DNA of 64,000 nucleotides from Rhodocyclus purpureus. Its GTDB lineage: Bacteria > Pseudomonadota > Gammaproteobacteria > Burkholderiales > Rhodocyclaceae. Each line of letters starts with the position of its first letter. The stretch's first letter is position 1. The notes beneath the pieces were generated by a model. That model saw nothing but the letters and a program-made list of their open reading frames with translations, made no database searches and was not told the origin of the DNA. The position numbers and the translations under genes were made by a program. The DNA lies in NCBI RefSeq assembly GCF_016653115.1, contig NZ_NHRX01000010.1, positions 1 to 64,000 on the forward strand, read 5' to 3'. Positions 16,314 to 24,301 of this stretch are shown piece by piece.

Positions 16314-17919
16314 GTCGATCCACCCATTCGGTTGACAGCGTCTTGCGGTCGATCTTGCCGTTCGGGTTGCGCGGCAGCGGACCGGAGTGCGCCTCGACGC
16401 CTGCCGGGACCATGTAAGCCGGCATGCGCCGGCGACACTCGGCGATCAGGGCGGCGACGTCGAGTTCGGCGCCGGGGGGCGGCGTCGCGATCACCTGGAT
16501 CGACTGGCCGAGGCGGTCGTCGTCGATGCCGAAGGCGACGCATTCGCCGACGAGGCGGGTGGCGTAGAGGACCTCCTCGACCTCGGTCGGGCTGACACGA
16601 TAGCCCGAGGTCTTGATCATCTCGTCGCGGCGACCGATGAAATAGAGGAATCCTTCCTCGTCCCGGCGCACCGTGTCGCCCGAGAACACGGCGATCTCGG
16701 GCAGTACCAGCCCCGGCTCGCGCCCCGGAACGTTCGCCGGCAGCGGCTTGTAGCGCTCGCCGGTCTTCTCCGGGTTGTTCCAGTAGCCCATGCCAACCAG
16801 CGCGCCGCGGTGCACGAGTTCGCCGGGCTCGTCGGCCGCGCACGGCGAACCGTCCTCGCGCAGTACCAGGATCTCGGCGTTGGGGATGGCCTTGCCGATC
16901 GAGTCCGGTCGGCGGTCGATTTCCTCCGGTGGCAGGTAGGTCGAACGGAACGCCTCGGTCAGCCCGTACATCAGGTAGGGCCTGGCCTGCGGCAGTTTCG
17001 CGCGCAAGGCCTTCAGCGTCTCCAGCGGCATCCGTCCGCCGGTATTGGCAAAGTAGCGCAGGTGCTCGCCGATCGACGCCGGCCAGTCCAGCCGGGCGAG
17101 CTGGAAGTAGAGGGGCGGCACCGCGGTGAGTCCGCTCACCCGTTCGCGCTCGATGGCCTTGAGCACGTCGCGTGGCAGCAGGTAGTTGAGCAGGACGACG
17201 CGCGCGCCGACATGGAAGGCGGTCGTCAGCTGGCTGAAGCCGGCGTCGAAGGAGAGCGGCAGGGCGGCGAGCAGCGTGTCTTCGGCGTCGTTCTCCAGAT
17301 ACCCGGCAACGCTCTTGGCCCCTGCGACCATGTTGCGGTGCGAAAGGACGACGCCCTTGGGCTTGCCGGTGCTGCCCGAGGTGTACAGGATCGCCAGCAT
17401 GTCGGTATCGATCACCCGGTGCCCCGGCGCCGGGCTGTGCGCGAGCAGCTCGCTCCAGCGGCAGACCTGCGTACCGCCCGCCGTCGGTGCTGGCTGCGTC
17501 GAATCGAGCAGCACCAGATGGCGCAGCTCGCTGCTCTGCGCCAGCACCGCCTGCAGGAGGTCGAGGCGCTCGGGCGAGGTCAGCAGCACGCGCACCTGGC
17601 AGTCGCGCAGGATATAGGCGACCTGCTCGGCCTTGAGCAGCGGATTGAGCGGGACGAAGACGCCGCCGGCAGCGGCGGCGCCGAAGCTGGCGATCACCGT
17701 CTCGAAGCGCTTTTCAAGGTAGATGCCGACGCGCTCGCCACGCTGCAGGCCCAGCGCCAGCAGGCCGGCGCTGCAGCGGCGCACCGCCTCGTGCAGCGCC
17801 CCGTAGTTCATGTCCGCGTCGCCGTCGGTGAGCGCGGTCGCAGCCGGGTCGCGCGCGGCGGCGAGGTCGATCAGCTCGTGCAGCAGGGTGGCTTCGCGCA
17901 TCGGTGTCCGCTCCGGCAA
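16303..17919 (-). CDS. Acyl-CoA ligase (AMP-forming), exosortase A-associated
   Basis: 538 residues of the ANL adenylating family. The P-loop-like motif is LAILYTSGSTGKPKGVVLSH, followed by YGLTEAFRS, the FSGDTVRRDEEGFLYFIGR hinge region and C-terminal NPNGKIDRKTL with the catalytic Lys. It matches the exosortase-A-associated ligase family (TIGR03098). It probably activates a carboxylic acid and loads it on the acyl carrier protein encoded divergently 100 bases away. The product is probably used in exopolysaccharide decoration (inference). Confidence 0.92.
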   Translation of the reverse strand: MPERTPMREATLLHELIDLAAARDPAATALTDGDADMNYGALHEAVRRCSAGLLALGLQRGERVGIYLEKRFETVIASFGAAAAGGVFVPLNPLLKAEQVAYILRDCQVRVLLTSPERLDLLQAVLAQSSELRHLVLLDSTQPAPTAGGTQVCRWSELLAHSPAPGHRVIDTDMLAILYTSGSTGKPKGVVLSHRNMVAGAKSVAGYLENDAEDTLLAALPLSFDAGFSQLTTAFHVGARVVLLNYLLPRDVLKAIERERVSGLTAVPPLYFQLARLDWPASIGEHLRYFANTGGRMPLETLKALRAKLPQARPYLMYGLTEAFRSTYLPPEEIDRRPDSIGKAIPNAEILVLREDGSPCAADEPGELVHRGALVGMGYWNNPEKTGERYKPLPANVPGREPGLVLPEIAVFSGDTVRRDEEGFLYFIGRRDEMIKTSGYRVSPTEVEEVLYATRLVGECVAFGIDDDRLGQSIQVIATPPPGAELDVAALIAECRRRMPAYMVPAGVEAHSGPLPRNPNGKIDRKTLSTEWVDRHVG

Positions 17920-17984
17920 GAGTTGGCTGAAAACGTCGAGCTTTCATGTCCCTGCGCTCCTCGCCGCGCCGGGTCTTATGATCT

Positions 17985-17990
17985 TATAAT
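17985..17990 (+). promoter_or_regulatory. Putative -10 (TATAAT) for the acyl carrier protein operon
   Basis: A perfect TATAAT lies 32 bases before the acyl carrier protein start, in the 103-bp region between divergent genes. There is no good -35 at 17 bp spacing, so a second factor or a weak promoter is possible. Confidence 0.45.
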
Positions 17991-18022
17991 GAATTCCGCG
18001 AACATGCCTATGGAGTATAGCC

Positions 18023-18274
18023 GTGGATGCGAAACAAGAAGTGCTGCAGCTTCTCGACGAGGTGCTCAGTCTCAAGGGGCGCAGCGCGGGGTTTTCCCTC
18101 GACAGCGCGCTGCTCGGCGCGATCCCGGAACTGGACTCGATGGCGGTGGTCGCCCTGATCGGCGCGCTGGAGGAGCGCTTCGGCTTCGCCATTGCCGACG
18201 ACGAGATCGACGGCGCGGTCTTCGCCACCGTCGGTTCGTTGGTCGGCTTCGTCGACGGCAAGCTGGCCGCCTAG
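18023..18274 (+). CDS. Acyl carrier protein, exosortase A-associated
   Basis: 83 residues with the phosphopantetheine attachment Ser in ELDSMAVVALIGALEERFGF, the usual DSL-type site with Met in place of Leu. It is a compact acidic helical protein of normal acyl-carrier length. The position next to the divergent acyl-CoA ligase and two exosortase-A hydrolases suggests that it carries the acyl or aminoacyl intermediate made by this cluster. Confidence 0.88.
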   Translation: MDAKQEVLQLLDEVLSLKGRSAGFSLDSALLGAIPELDSMAVVALIGALEERFGFAIADDEIDGAVFATVGSLVGFVDGKLAA

Positions 18275-18290
18275 CCGGCGGGGACCGCGC

Positions 18291-19166
18291 TTGCACCCCT
18301 TCTTCCTGCCCGTCGCCACGGGGCAGCGCTTCTGCCTCCACCATCCGGCGCGGGGCGGCGCGGCGCGGCGGGCGCTGCTCTACCTGCCTCCCTTCGGCGA
18401 GGAAATGAACAAGTCGCGGCGCATGGCGGCCGTGCAGGCGCGCGTACTCGCCGCAGCCGGCTGCGAGGTGCTGCAGATCGACCTCTGCGGATGCGGCGAC
18501 AGTTCCGGCGACTTCGGCGAAGCCAGCTGGCAGGGCTGGCTCGACGACGTGCTCGCCGCGCACGCCTGGCTGTGCGCGCGCAGCGACGCCCCGCTGACGC
18601 TGTGGGGGCTGCGCGCGGGTTGCCTGCTGGCGGCGGATGCGGCACCCTTGCTGCCCGAGCCGCTCGATTTCCTCTTCTGGCAGCCTGTCCTCTCGGGCAA
18701 GCAGTACTGGCAGCAAGTGCTGCGCCTGAAGCTCGCCGGCGAACTCGCCGGCAGCGCGGCTGCGGGTGCTTCCGACTGGCGTCGGGACCTGGCTGCCGGT
18801 CGCCGGATCGAGATCGCAGGCTATGCGATTGCGCCCGACTTGGTCGAAGGGCTGGCGCAAGCCGAACTGCGCCTGGCTCCTGATGGCGTCGGCCGGGTCG
18901 GCTGGCTGGAGCTTTCGCTGCGCGAGGGCGCGATGCTCTCACCCGCCGCGCAGCAGCGCATCGAACAACTGCGGGCGGCAGGCATTCGGGTCGACGCCGA
19001 CGTGGTGCGCGGCCCCGCGTTCTGGCAGACGGTCGAGGTCGAGGAGGCGCCGGAACTGATCGCCGCCAGCCTGGCCTGGCTGGAAAGCCTGGAGTCCGGA
19101 CAGGAGTGGGGCCAGCAGTGCGGCAAGGAGTGTGGTCAGGAGTGTGGCCAGGAGTCGGGGCGATGA
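18291..19166 (+). CDS. Exosortase A system-associated hydrolase 2 (alpha/beta fold)
   Basis: 291 residues from a TTG start at 18291, with GGCGGGGA upstream; no ATG fits the conserved start (LHPFFLPVATGQRF). It has an alpha/beta-hydrolase core with LCGCGDSSGDF. The nucleophile elbow reads LWGLRAGCLLA, so Arg stands where Ser or Cys would normally be. It matches family TIGR03101. The last 22 residues are an unusual repeat-encoded tail with three Cys. It lies 16 bases after the acyl carrier protein and overlaps hydrolase 1 by ATGA. Catalytic activity is doubtful because of the missing nucleophile; an acyl-transfer partner role is possible. Confidence 0.85.
   Translation: MHPFFLPVATGQRFCLHHPARGGAARRALLYLPPFGEEMNKSRRMAAVQARVLAAAGCEVLQIDLCGCGDSSGDFGEASWQGWLDDVLAAHAWLCARSDAPLTLWGLRAGCLLAADAAPLLPEPLDFLFWQPVLSGKQYWQQVLRLKLAGELAGSAAAGASDWRRDLAAGRRIEIAGYAIAPDLVEGLAQAELRLAPDGVGRVGWLELSLREGAMLSPAAQQRIEQLRAAGIRVDADVVRGPAFWQTVEVEEAPELIAASLAWLESLESGQEWGQQCGKECGQECGQESGR
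19098..19157 (+). repeat. Degenerate 12-nt tandem repeat encoding a GQEC-type tail
   Basis: Five in-frame copies close to GGCCAGGAGTGT encode GQEW, GQQC, GKEC, GQEC and GQES at the C-terminus of hydrolase 2. The copies differ mainly in the last codon, which suggests slippage expansion followed by drift. Confidence 0.8.
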
Positions 19167-20053
19167 AGTTCTCCGAACAGCCGCTCGTCTTCCGCTGTGG
19201 CGGCGACGAACTGCTCGGCATCGTCGCGCTGCCCGAACAGGCGGCAACGACCGCCGTCGTCATCGTCGTCGGCGGTCCGCAGTACCGCGTCGGCAGCCAC
19301 CGCCAGTTCCGCCTGCTCGCCGCGGCGCTCGCCACCGCCGGCTACCCGGTGTTGCGCTTCGACTATCGCGGGATGGGCGACAGCAGCGGCGAGCGGCGTG
19401 ATTTCACGCAGGTGAATGAGGACATCGGCGCCGCCATCGACGCCCTGTGCGCCGCCTGTCCGCAGACGCGGCGCGTCGTCCTCTGGGGGCTGTGCGACGC
19501 CGCGTCGGCCAGCCTGCTCTACCTCGACGCGAGCGGCGACCCGCGCGTCGGCGGGCTGGTGCTGCTCAACCCCTGGGTGCGCTCGCCGGCGACGCAGGCG
19601 CTGACGCGGGTCAAGCACTACTACGGGCAGCGGCTGCTGCAGGCCGCTTTCTGGCGCAAGCTCCTCTCCGGCCAGCTCGCGGTCGGCAAGGCGCTGGCCG
19701 GATTTCTAGGCAACCTGCGGCGTGCGCGAAGGCGTGCGGGTGCTGCAGAGGGGGAGGGCGCCGACGCTGGTGCCGCGCACAGCTTCCAGCAAGGCATGCG
19801 GCGCGGGCTGCGCAACTTCCCCGGCGAGACGCTGCTCCTGCTCAGCGGCAAGGACTACACGGCCCGGGAATTCGTCGAGATGACGAGCGCCGACGCCGAA
19901 TGGTCGGCGCTGCTCGCGCGCGCCGGCGTCACCCGCGTCGAGCTCGCCGACGCCGACCACACCTTCTCGTCGGCGCGCTGGCGCGGCGAGGTCGAAGCGC
20001 ACAGCCGCGACTGGCTGGCCTCACTGGAGCGTCTGCCTGCTGCGGCGCGGTGA
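19163..20053 (+). CDS. Exosortase A system-associated hydrolase 1 (alpha/beta fold)
   Basis: 296 residues starting at the ATG that overlaps the hydrolase 2 stop (ATGA). It has alpha/beta-hydrolase features: VVGGPQYRVGSHRQF, RFDYRGMGDSSGE, the nucleophile-elbow region LWGLCDAASASLLY with Cys in place of Ser, LLLLSGKDYTAREF with an acidic residue, and the C-terminal His in DADHTFSSARWR. It matches TIGR03100. It probably acts as a thioesterase or acyltransferase on intermediates carried by the neighbouring acyl carrier protein (inference). It is the last gene of this operon; a convergent pilus operon ends 18 bases away. Confidence 0.88.
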   Translation: MKFSEQPLVFRCGGDELLGIVALPEQAATTAVVIVVGGPQYRVGSHRQFRLLAAALATAGYPVLRFDYRGMGDSSGERRDFTQVNEDIGAAIDALCAACPQTRRVVLWGLCDAASASLLYLDASGDPRVGGLVLLNPWVRSPATQALTRVKHYYGQRLLQAAFWRKLLSGQLAVGKALAGFLGNLRRARRRAGAAEGEGADAGAAHSFQQGMRRGLRNFPGETLLLLSGKDYTAREFVEMTSADAEWSALLARAGVTRVELADADHTFSSARWRGEVEAHSRDWLASLERLPAAAR

Positions 20054-20071
20054 GCAGCGGGCCGCGTCCCG

Positions 20072-22150
20072 CTATTGCGCGACCTCGCTCCAGGTGCGCC
20101 CCATGGAAATCGCGGCGTTGAGCGAAGTCGGTGTCCCGGCGCTGTCCAGGCAGGTGAAGCCGGCAACCCAGGAATCCGTTCCGCTGGGAAGCGCGCTGCT
20201 GGCGAGCCGGAATCCGGTCGTTGTCGTGGAGTGGTCGAACAGCGCGCAGGTACCGCCGCAGATTTCGGCGCCGACGAGGGCGGTCGGAATCGGCTTGTCT
20301 ACCGTGAAGGTTTTATTCAAGGGATCGACGGTAATGACCTTCGTACCGGCTTGAAAAGCACCCATACTCAAGGCGTTCCCCAGACGAACGGCGACGATGG
20401 TTCCCACCGTCGGTAATTCGGCAGCTTTTGTAATTTTGGGTACGGAAACGACCGTGTTTCCCGCGCTGGCAAACGCTCCACCGATGAGCATCGGGGTGCC
20501 GCTCGCCACGTCCTTGGCTGAGAGGATCCCATTGATCAGGAACTTGGGGGAACTGTCCAAGAGATAGATCCCTTCGTGGCCCGGCGTTGGGACAGCTTGA
20601 TCGGGCAATTTTTCCTTATAGCTGATAATTTTTGGCGTATTGGTTATGCCCGCGACGCCGACCAGCACAGAATCGCTGCCATCGTATGCAATCGGCGCGC
20701 CACCGATAATTTGCTCGACGACCAATTCCCTGTCGATATAGGTGATCAAGCTCGCAGTGATTATCTTGTCTTTGGCATCGGATTTTGCCACTGGGTTTGT
20801 CATGACATAGGTCTTGCCGCCACAGCCGCTGTATGACTTGGTGATTGTTGTAATCGTTGCCGTGGGGCTGTTGTTGTCGAACCAGTTTTGATTGGAAGCG
20901 GTGCTTATCTTGTCGCCAACCTGAAAAGAGGCGACGATTCCTGACGGGTCGTTAAGCACGCAAAATCCGGCTTTGTTTATGAAGTCAACAGTGACGTTGC
21001 CCTCCACGGGTTGTCCATTCCTGATGGATCCGCGAATCCTCGTCCCGTAGCTGTAGGCCGGATTGTGCTTGTACCAGAGTTCGGAAGACACCGTGTTGGC
21101 CGCCGCTTTGTTCGTCGGATGCGGCGACTTGGCGATGTAATCCAGGGGGATCGTATTGAACGACACCTCACCCGCTTTCAACTGCCCGGTCGCACTGGTG
21201 CCGATTGCATGCGCCGAATAGCCGAGGATCAGCGTGTCGCCTGCGGGTGTGCTGCCATCCCGATAGCACCAGCTTGCGGCGTTATCGGGGCTGGCGCCAT
21301 CGGTGGTGCTGCCGGTCGTTCCGTTACCCTTGGTGGTATTGATGTCCGCATAGGCGCCGACGACGGTCGGGCTCTTGCCGTTGGCTCCCGGAAACAGCGC
21401 GCCGGTTTGGGCGACGTCGGTATTGGCGGACAGCCTCTGATAGACGGAGGTCTCGGCTGTCGTCTGCGGCACCGTATTGCCAAGTCCGAAAATCCTGCTG
21501 CCGTCGGATAGCTGCCAGCGAAGATCGCCTGCTGCAAGGCAGCCGCCGCTCCAGCAGCCCACGTTGCCGGCGGCCGCCAGGTTGAAGACGCCGATCCCGA
21601 CGGGGGGCGTGCTCAGGCCGGGCAGGGTCAGCCACCAGACGGGCGGTGGCGCTTTCTGGTTGGAGCAGTCCTTGTTGCTAGCCGCCTTGCAGAAAGCCAT
21701 CGACGACATCTTGTAGATGCTCTTGACCGTCCTTGTGCTTTCTCCCGATTCGCCGCGGATGGTGACCGCGCAGGCGTAACAGCCGCTGGTACAGCCGGCA
21801 GGCTCGGTAGCGACCGAGACGTACTCGAAGGTGTCGTTGCCGACCAGCAACCGTTGCCCCGGGGGCAGGCACGAACCCGTCGTGCCGATGCAGCAATTCG
21901 TTCTGCTGTCGAAGCCGTCGCTGCCATCCACACCGGCCGTGATCCTGGTGGTCGCCACTTGCAGGCCGCTTTCGGCGAGCGTCAGGGCGCCGACCCGCGC
22001 CGGCTGCCGCGAGTCGTCGCTGCTCGACGTTCCGGAAATGACGAAGGTCTGCACGAGCACGAACGTCACCACCGTGATCATGACGATAACCAGAAGCACC
22101 GAAACGATTCCGCGTTGGCGAGAGGCGGGTTGGCAGCCGACGGTTTTCAT
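20072..22150 (-). CDS. Large pilus tip / PilX-MshP-like protein, 692 aa
   Basis: The N-terminus (RQRGIVSVLLVIVMITVVTF) looks like a class of prepilin-like proteins (PilX/MshP type), with a Gly before a hydrophobic helix and no Glu at +5. The rest is a long Cys-, Ser- and Thr-rich exported domain with several Cys pairs (SGCYACAV, NVGCWSGGC, EICGGTCALF). Composition in 20580-20990 is visibly more AT-rich than the flanks. It is the last gene of the minus-strand pilus operon and overlaps the upstream pilin (ATGA). It probably sits at the pilus tip and may be an adhesin. No domain is recognised with confidence. Confidence 0.65.
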   Translation of the reverse strand: MKTVGCQPASRQRGIVSVLLVIVMITVVTFVLVQTFVISGTSSSDDSRQPARVGALTLAESGLQVATTRITAGVDGSDGFDSRTNCCIGTTGSCLPPGQRLLVGNDTFEYVSVATEPAGCTSGCYACAVTIRGESGESTRTVKSIYKMSSMAFCKAASNKDCSNQKAPPPVWWLTLPGLSTPPVGIGVFNLAAAGNVGCWSGGCLAAGDLRWQLSDGSRIFGLGNTVPQTTAETSVYQRLSANTDVAQTGALFPGANGKSPTVVGAYADINTTKGNGTTGSTTDGASPDNAASWCYRDGSTPAGDTLILGYSAHAIGTSATGQLKAGEVSFNTIPLDYIAKSPHPTNKAAANTVSSELWYKHNPAYSYGTRIRGSIRNGQPVEGNVTVDFINKAGFCVLNDPSGIVASFQVGDKISTASNQNWFDNNSPTATITTITKSYSGCGGKTYVMTNPVAKSDAKDKIITASLITYIDRELVVEQIIGGAPIAYDGSDSVLVGVAGITNTPKIISYKEKLPDQAVPTPGHEGIYLLDSSPKFLINGILSAKDVASGTPMLIGGAFASAGNTVVSVPKITKAAELPTVGTIVAVRLGNALSMGAFQAGTKVITVDPLNKTFTVDKPIPTALVGAEICGGTCALFDHSTTTTGFRLASSALPSGTDSWVAGFTCLDSAGTPTSLNAAISMGRTWSEVAQ

Positions 22151-22728
22151 TTGGTGAGCCTCAGTGCAACCAGCGTTCGCTGGTTGATGGCCTTGACGTC
22201 GGCGGGAGCGACGGTCAGGTGGATCCGGACGTAACGAAGTTTTTTCTTGTCGGATGTCGGGGTCAAGCCCTCATCAAGGAAGCTCAGCCCCAATACGCTC
22301 ACGTCGCCGACCAAGGTATGACCGTTGAGGCTCAGGGTCGTTCCGCTGCAAGTGATCGTCACAGGCGCGTCGGCATCGTTGGTGAAGCTGAAGCTGCTGC
22401 TCGGGCAGAGGGCGAGCGCTGGCGTCGGCGGCGTCGGCGGAGGGGGCAAGGTGGCTGGTGTCGCAATGAGGTATTGGCCCTGGCCGGCATCGTACTTGAT
22501 CGTGCGTATCTCGTTTGCCAGGCGCTCCATGGCATAACGCGCCCTGGAAACCGCTGCATTTTCGGCATTGACCAAGCGTCCGGTCGTGTAGCTGTCGGCG
22601 AACATGGTCGAGCCGACGGTACCGAGGATGCCGAGCAGGACGATGACCATGATCAGTTCGAGCAGCGTGAAGCCGCGGCTGCACCGGGGAACTGCCGTTC
22701 GCTGCGAGAGCCGGATCGGGGCGTTCAT
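22147..22728 (-). CDS. MshO-like minor pilin
   Basis: 193 residues. The prepilin signal RGFTLLELIMVIVLLGIL carries Glu at +5, cleaved after Gly by prepilin peptidase. It is followed by an extended alpha-helix and a beta-rich head with a Cys pair. Length and position match MshO/PilW-type minor pilins that prime pilus assembly. It lies 1 base after the preceding pilin gene and overlaps the tip-protein gene by ATGA. Confidence 0.8.
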   Translation of the reverse strand: MNAPIRLSQRTAVPRCSRGFTLLELIMVIVLLGILGTVGSTMFADSYTTGRLVNAENAAVSRARYAMERLANEIRTIKYDAGQGQYLIATPATLPPPPTPPTPALALCPSSSFSFTNDADAPVTITCSGTTLSLNGHTLVGDVSVLGLSFLDEGLTPTSDKKKLRYVRIHLTVAPADVKAINQRTLVALRLTK

Positions 22729-22729
22729 T

Positions 22730-23179
22730 TCAGGGCTCCACCAGCATCAGGTGGATCGGTTTGAGCTCGCCGTGGCTGATCGTGATCAGCTTGCACGACT
22801 TCCCGTCGCTGGTGCGGTAGGGGCACTCGGGGAGGGTATAGGGGCTGGCCGCGTCCGACTGTCCGCTCATCACCGAGACGGTCGGTGCGCTGTAGCCGGG
22901 GAGTGTGATCTGACTGCAAACGCTCTGCGCAAAGGTGTCGGTCACGGCCGCGAAGTCCGTCTTTCCTTCAGCGTTTTTCATGCCCTTGGCCAGCAGGGTT
23001 TCGAAGCACTCCTGCATCAGTTGCGATTTGGCCAGGGTGTCGCGGTTTTCCTGCAATCCCCTGAAGATGTTGCCGGAGAGCATGACGACGGTGGTCGCGG
23101 CAATACTGAGCAGGACCATGGAGATGATCAACTCGATCAGGGTGAAACCACGCGTTGTGGCGAAGCGGGTGGCGGCCAT
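22730..23179 (-). CDS. MshD-like minor pilin
   Basis: 149 residues with prepilin signal RGFTLIELIISMVLLSIAATTV. The head contains several Cys (SVCSQ, PECPYRTSDGKSCK). The middle position in the minus-strand pilin set and its length suggest the MshD role. It is 1 base from both neighbouring pilin genes. Confidence 0.78.
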   Translation of the reverse strand: MAATRFATTRGFTLIELIISMVLLSIAATTVVMLSGNIFRGLQENRDTLAKSQLMQECFETLLAKGMKNAEGKTDFAAVTDTFAQSVCSQITLPGYSAPTVSVMSGQSDAASPYTLPECPYRTSDGKSCKLITISHGELKPIHLMLVEP

Positions 23180-23180
23180 T

Positions 23181-23708
23181 TCAGGGACAGGGGGCAGCAG
23201 TGCAGACGACCGCCAGCCCGGTTTCGGCGGTGACGCCGACGTAGATGGTCCATTTGGACGATGCGAGGGAATAGCTGTGGCTGGCGTTCGGCTTGCCCAG
23301 CGTGTCGAAAGTCAGCGTCGTGCCTTGCAGCGCGCCGAGCACGGTGCCCTTCTCGAGGGTGACCTTGAAGGCTTGCCGCGTTCCCGGGTCGATGATCGGA
23401 TCGCTGTCGCAGGGGGCGTCGCTGAGTTTGTAGGTGTAAGTGCTGCCGTGAGTGCAACTCACCTGATAAGTCCCGTTGCTGCCCGGGCTGACGGAAAAGC
23501 TCAGGTTGCGTCCCAGTGAAGTCGCCAGCGCCTGCGTGTGGCGCAGGTCGGAGGCCATTTTCTCGGCTTGCGATTGCAGGGTGAGATCGGAGACCGAGTT
23601 GCTCCTGCTGATGGCGACGACGCTCAGGATCGCGATCAGCACGATGACCATGATCAGCTCGATCAGGGTGAAGCCTGCGTGCCGCGGGCGGGGGCGCGGG
23701 AGAATCAT
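23181..23708 (-). CDS. MshC/GspH-like minor pilin
   Basis: 175 residues with prepilin signal AGFTLIELIMVIVLIAILSVVA and a GspH/FimT-type start of the head (MASDLRHTQALATSLGRNLSF). It has two Cys pairs, including the C-terminal VVCTAAPCP. It is the first pilin of the minus-strand set. Confidence 0.8.
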   Translation of the reverse strand: MILPRPRPRHAGFTLIELIMVIVLIAILSVVAISRSNSVSDLTLQSQAEKMASDLRHTQALATSLGRNLSFSVSPGSNGTYQVSCTHGSTYTYKLSDAPCDSDPIIDPGTRQAFKVTLEKGTVLGALQGTTLTFDTLGKPNASHSYSLASSKWTIYVGVTAETGLAVVCTAAPCP

Positions 23709-23719
23709 CGCTGATCGGC

Positions 23720-24286
23720 TCAGCCGGCGAACCGGGTGCCGAGCCAGAGGCAGGTGACGCTGGCGGCGAGCAGGATGATGCCCGTCGTGCGCGGCCGGTC
23801 GAGCAGTTGCTCGTAAAACCCGCCGGGATCGGTGTCCTCACGTTGCGGCGCGGGCGCGAGCCAGCGGTTGGCATGGGCCTCGATCGGTTTCAGCGCACTC
23901 GGGCGGACGCGCATGACGACGCCGATGGCGAGCACCAGCAGCGCCAGCAGCCAGCAGAGAAGGACGAAGACGAGGCCTCCCCGGTCGCCGAACGACGCCG
24001 ACAGGTGTTCGGCGTTCAGCTGGTAGAGCAGCCACATCCAGAGCACCGCGGCGCCGGTGAGCAGCGGGCCGACCTTGCGGTGATGCCGGTAGAGCGGGCG
24101 TTCGATGCTCACCCGCCAGTCGAGCAGTGTGCCGAGATCGGCGCGCAGCCAGGCGCTCAGCGGGTGGGCGTCGCTGCTGAACGGCGCCGGGACGAGCAGC
24201 AGCAGCGTCCCGACGATGCCGCCGAGTGCGCCGGCGACGGCGATCGCGTCGCCGATCAGCGACAGTTGGCTGGGGGTCAGTGGCAT
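23720..24286 (-). CDS. Membrane protein of the minus-strand pilus operon
   Basis: 188 residues with about four hydrophobic segments (near 12-32, 75-90, 103-125 and 168-185) and no recognised domain. It lies between the platform-protein gene and the pilins, 15 and 11 bases from its neighbours, so it is surely co-transcribed. The right-hand pilus operon has no equivalent. It may be an accessory inner-membrane factor (inference). Confidence 0.6.
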   Translation of the reverse strand: MPLTPSQLSLIGDAIAVAGALGGIVGTLLLLVPAPFSSDAHPLSAWLRADLGTLLDWRVSIERPLYRHHRKVGPLLTGAAVLWMWLLYQLNAEHLSASFGDRGGLVFVLLCWLLALLVLAIGVVMRVRPSALKPIEAHANRWLAPAPQREDTDPGGFYEQLLDRPRTTGIILLAASVTCLWLGTRFAG

Positions 24287-24301
24287 GCTTCGTTTACCCC
24301 C

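Noticed and set aside
19098-19157. CRISPR-like repeat
   Set aside because: The repeats are 12 nt, contiguous, in frame and without spacers; they are a coding tandem repeat.
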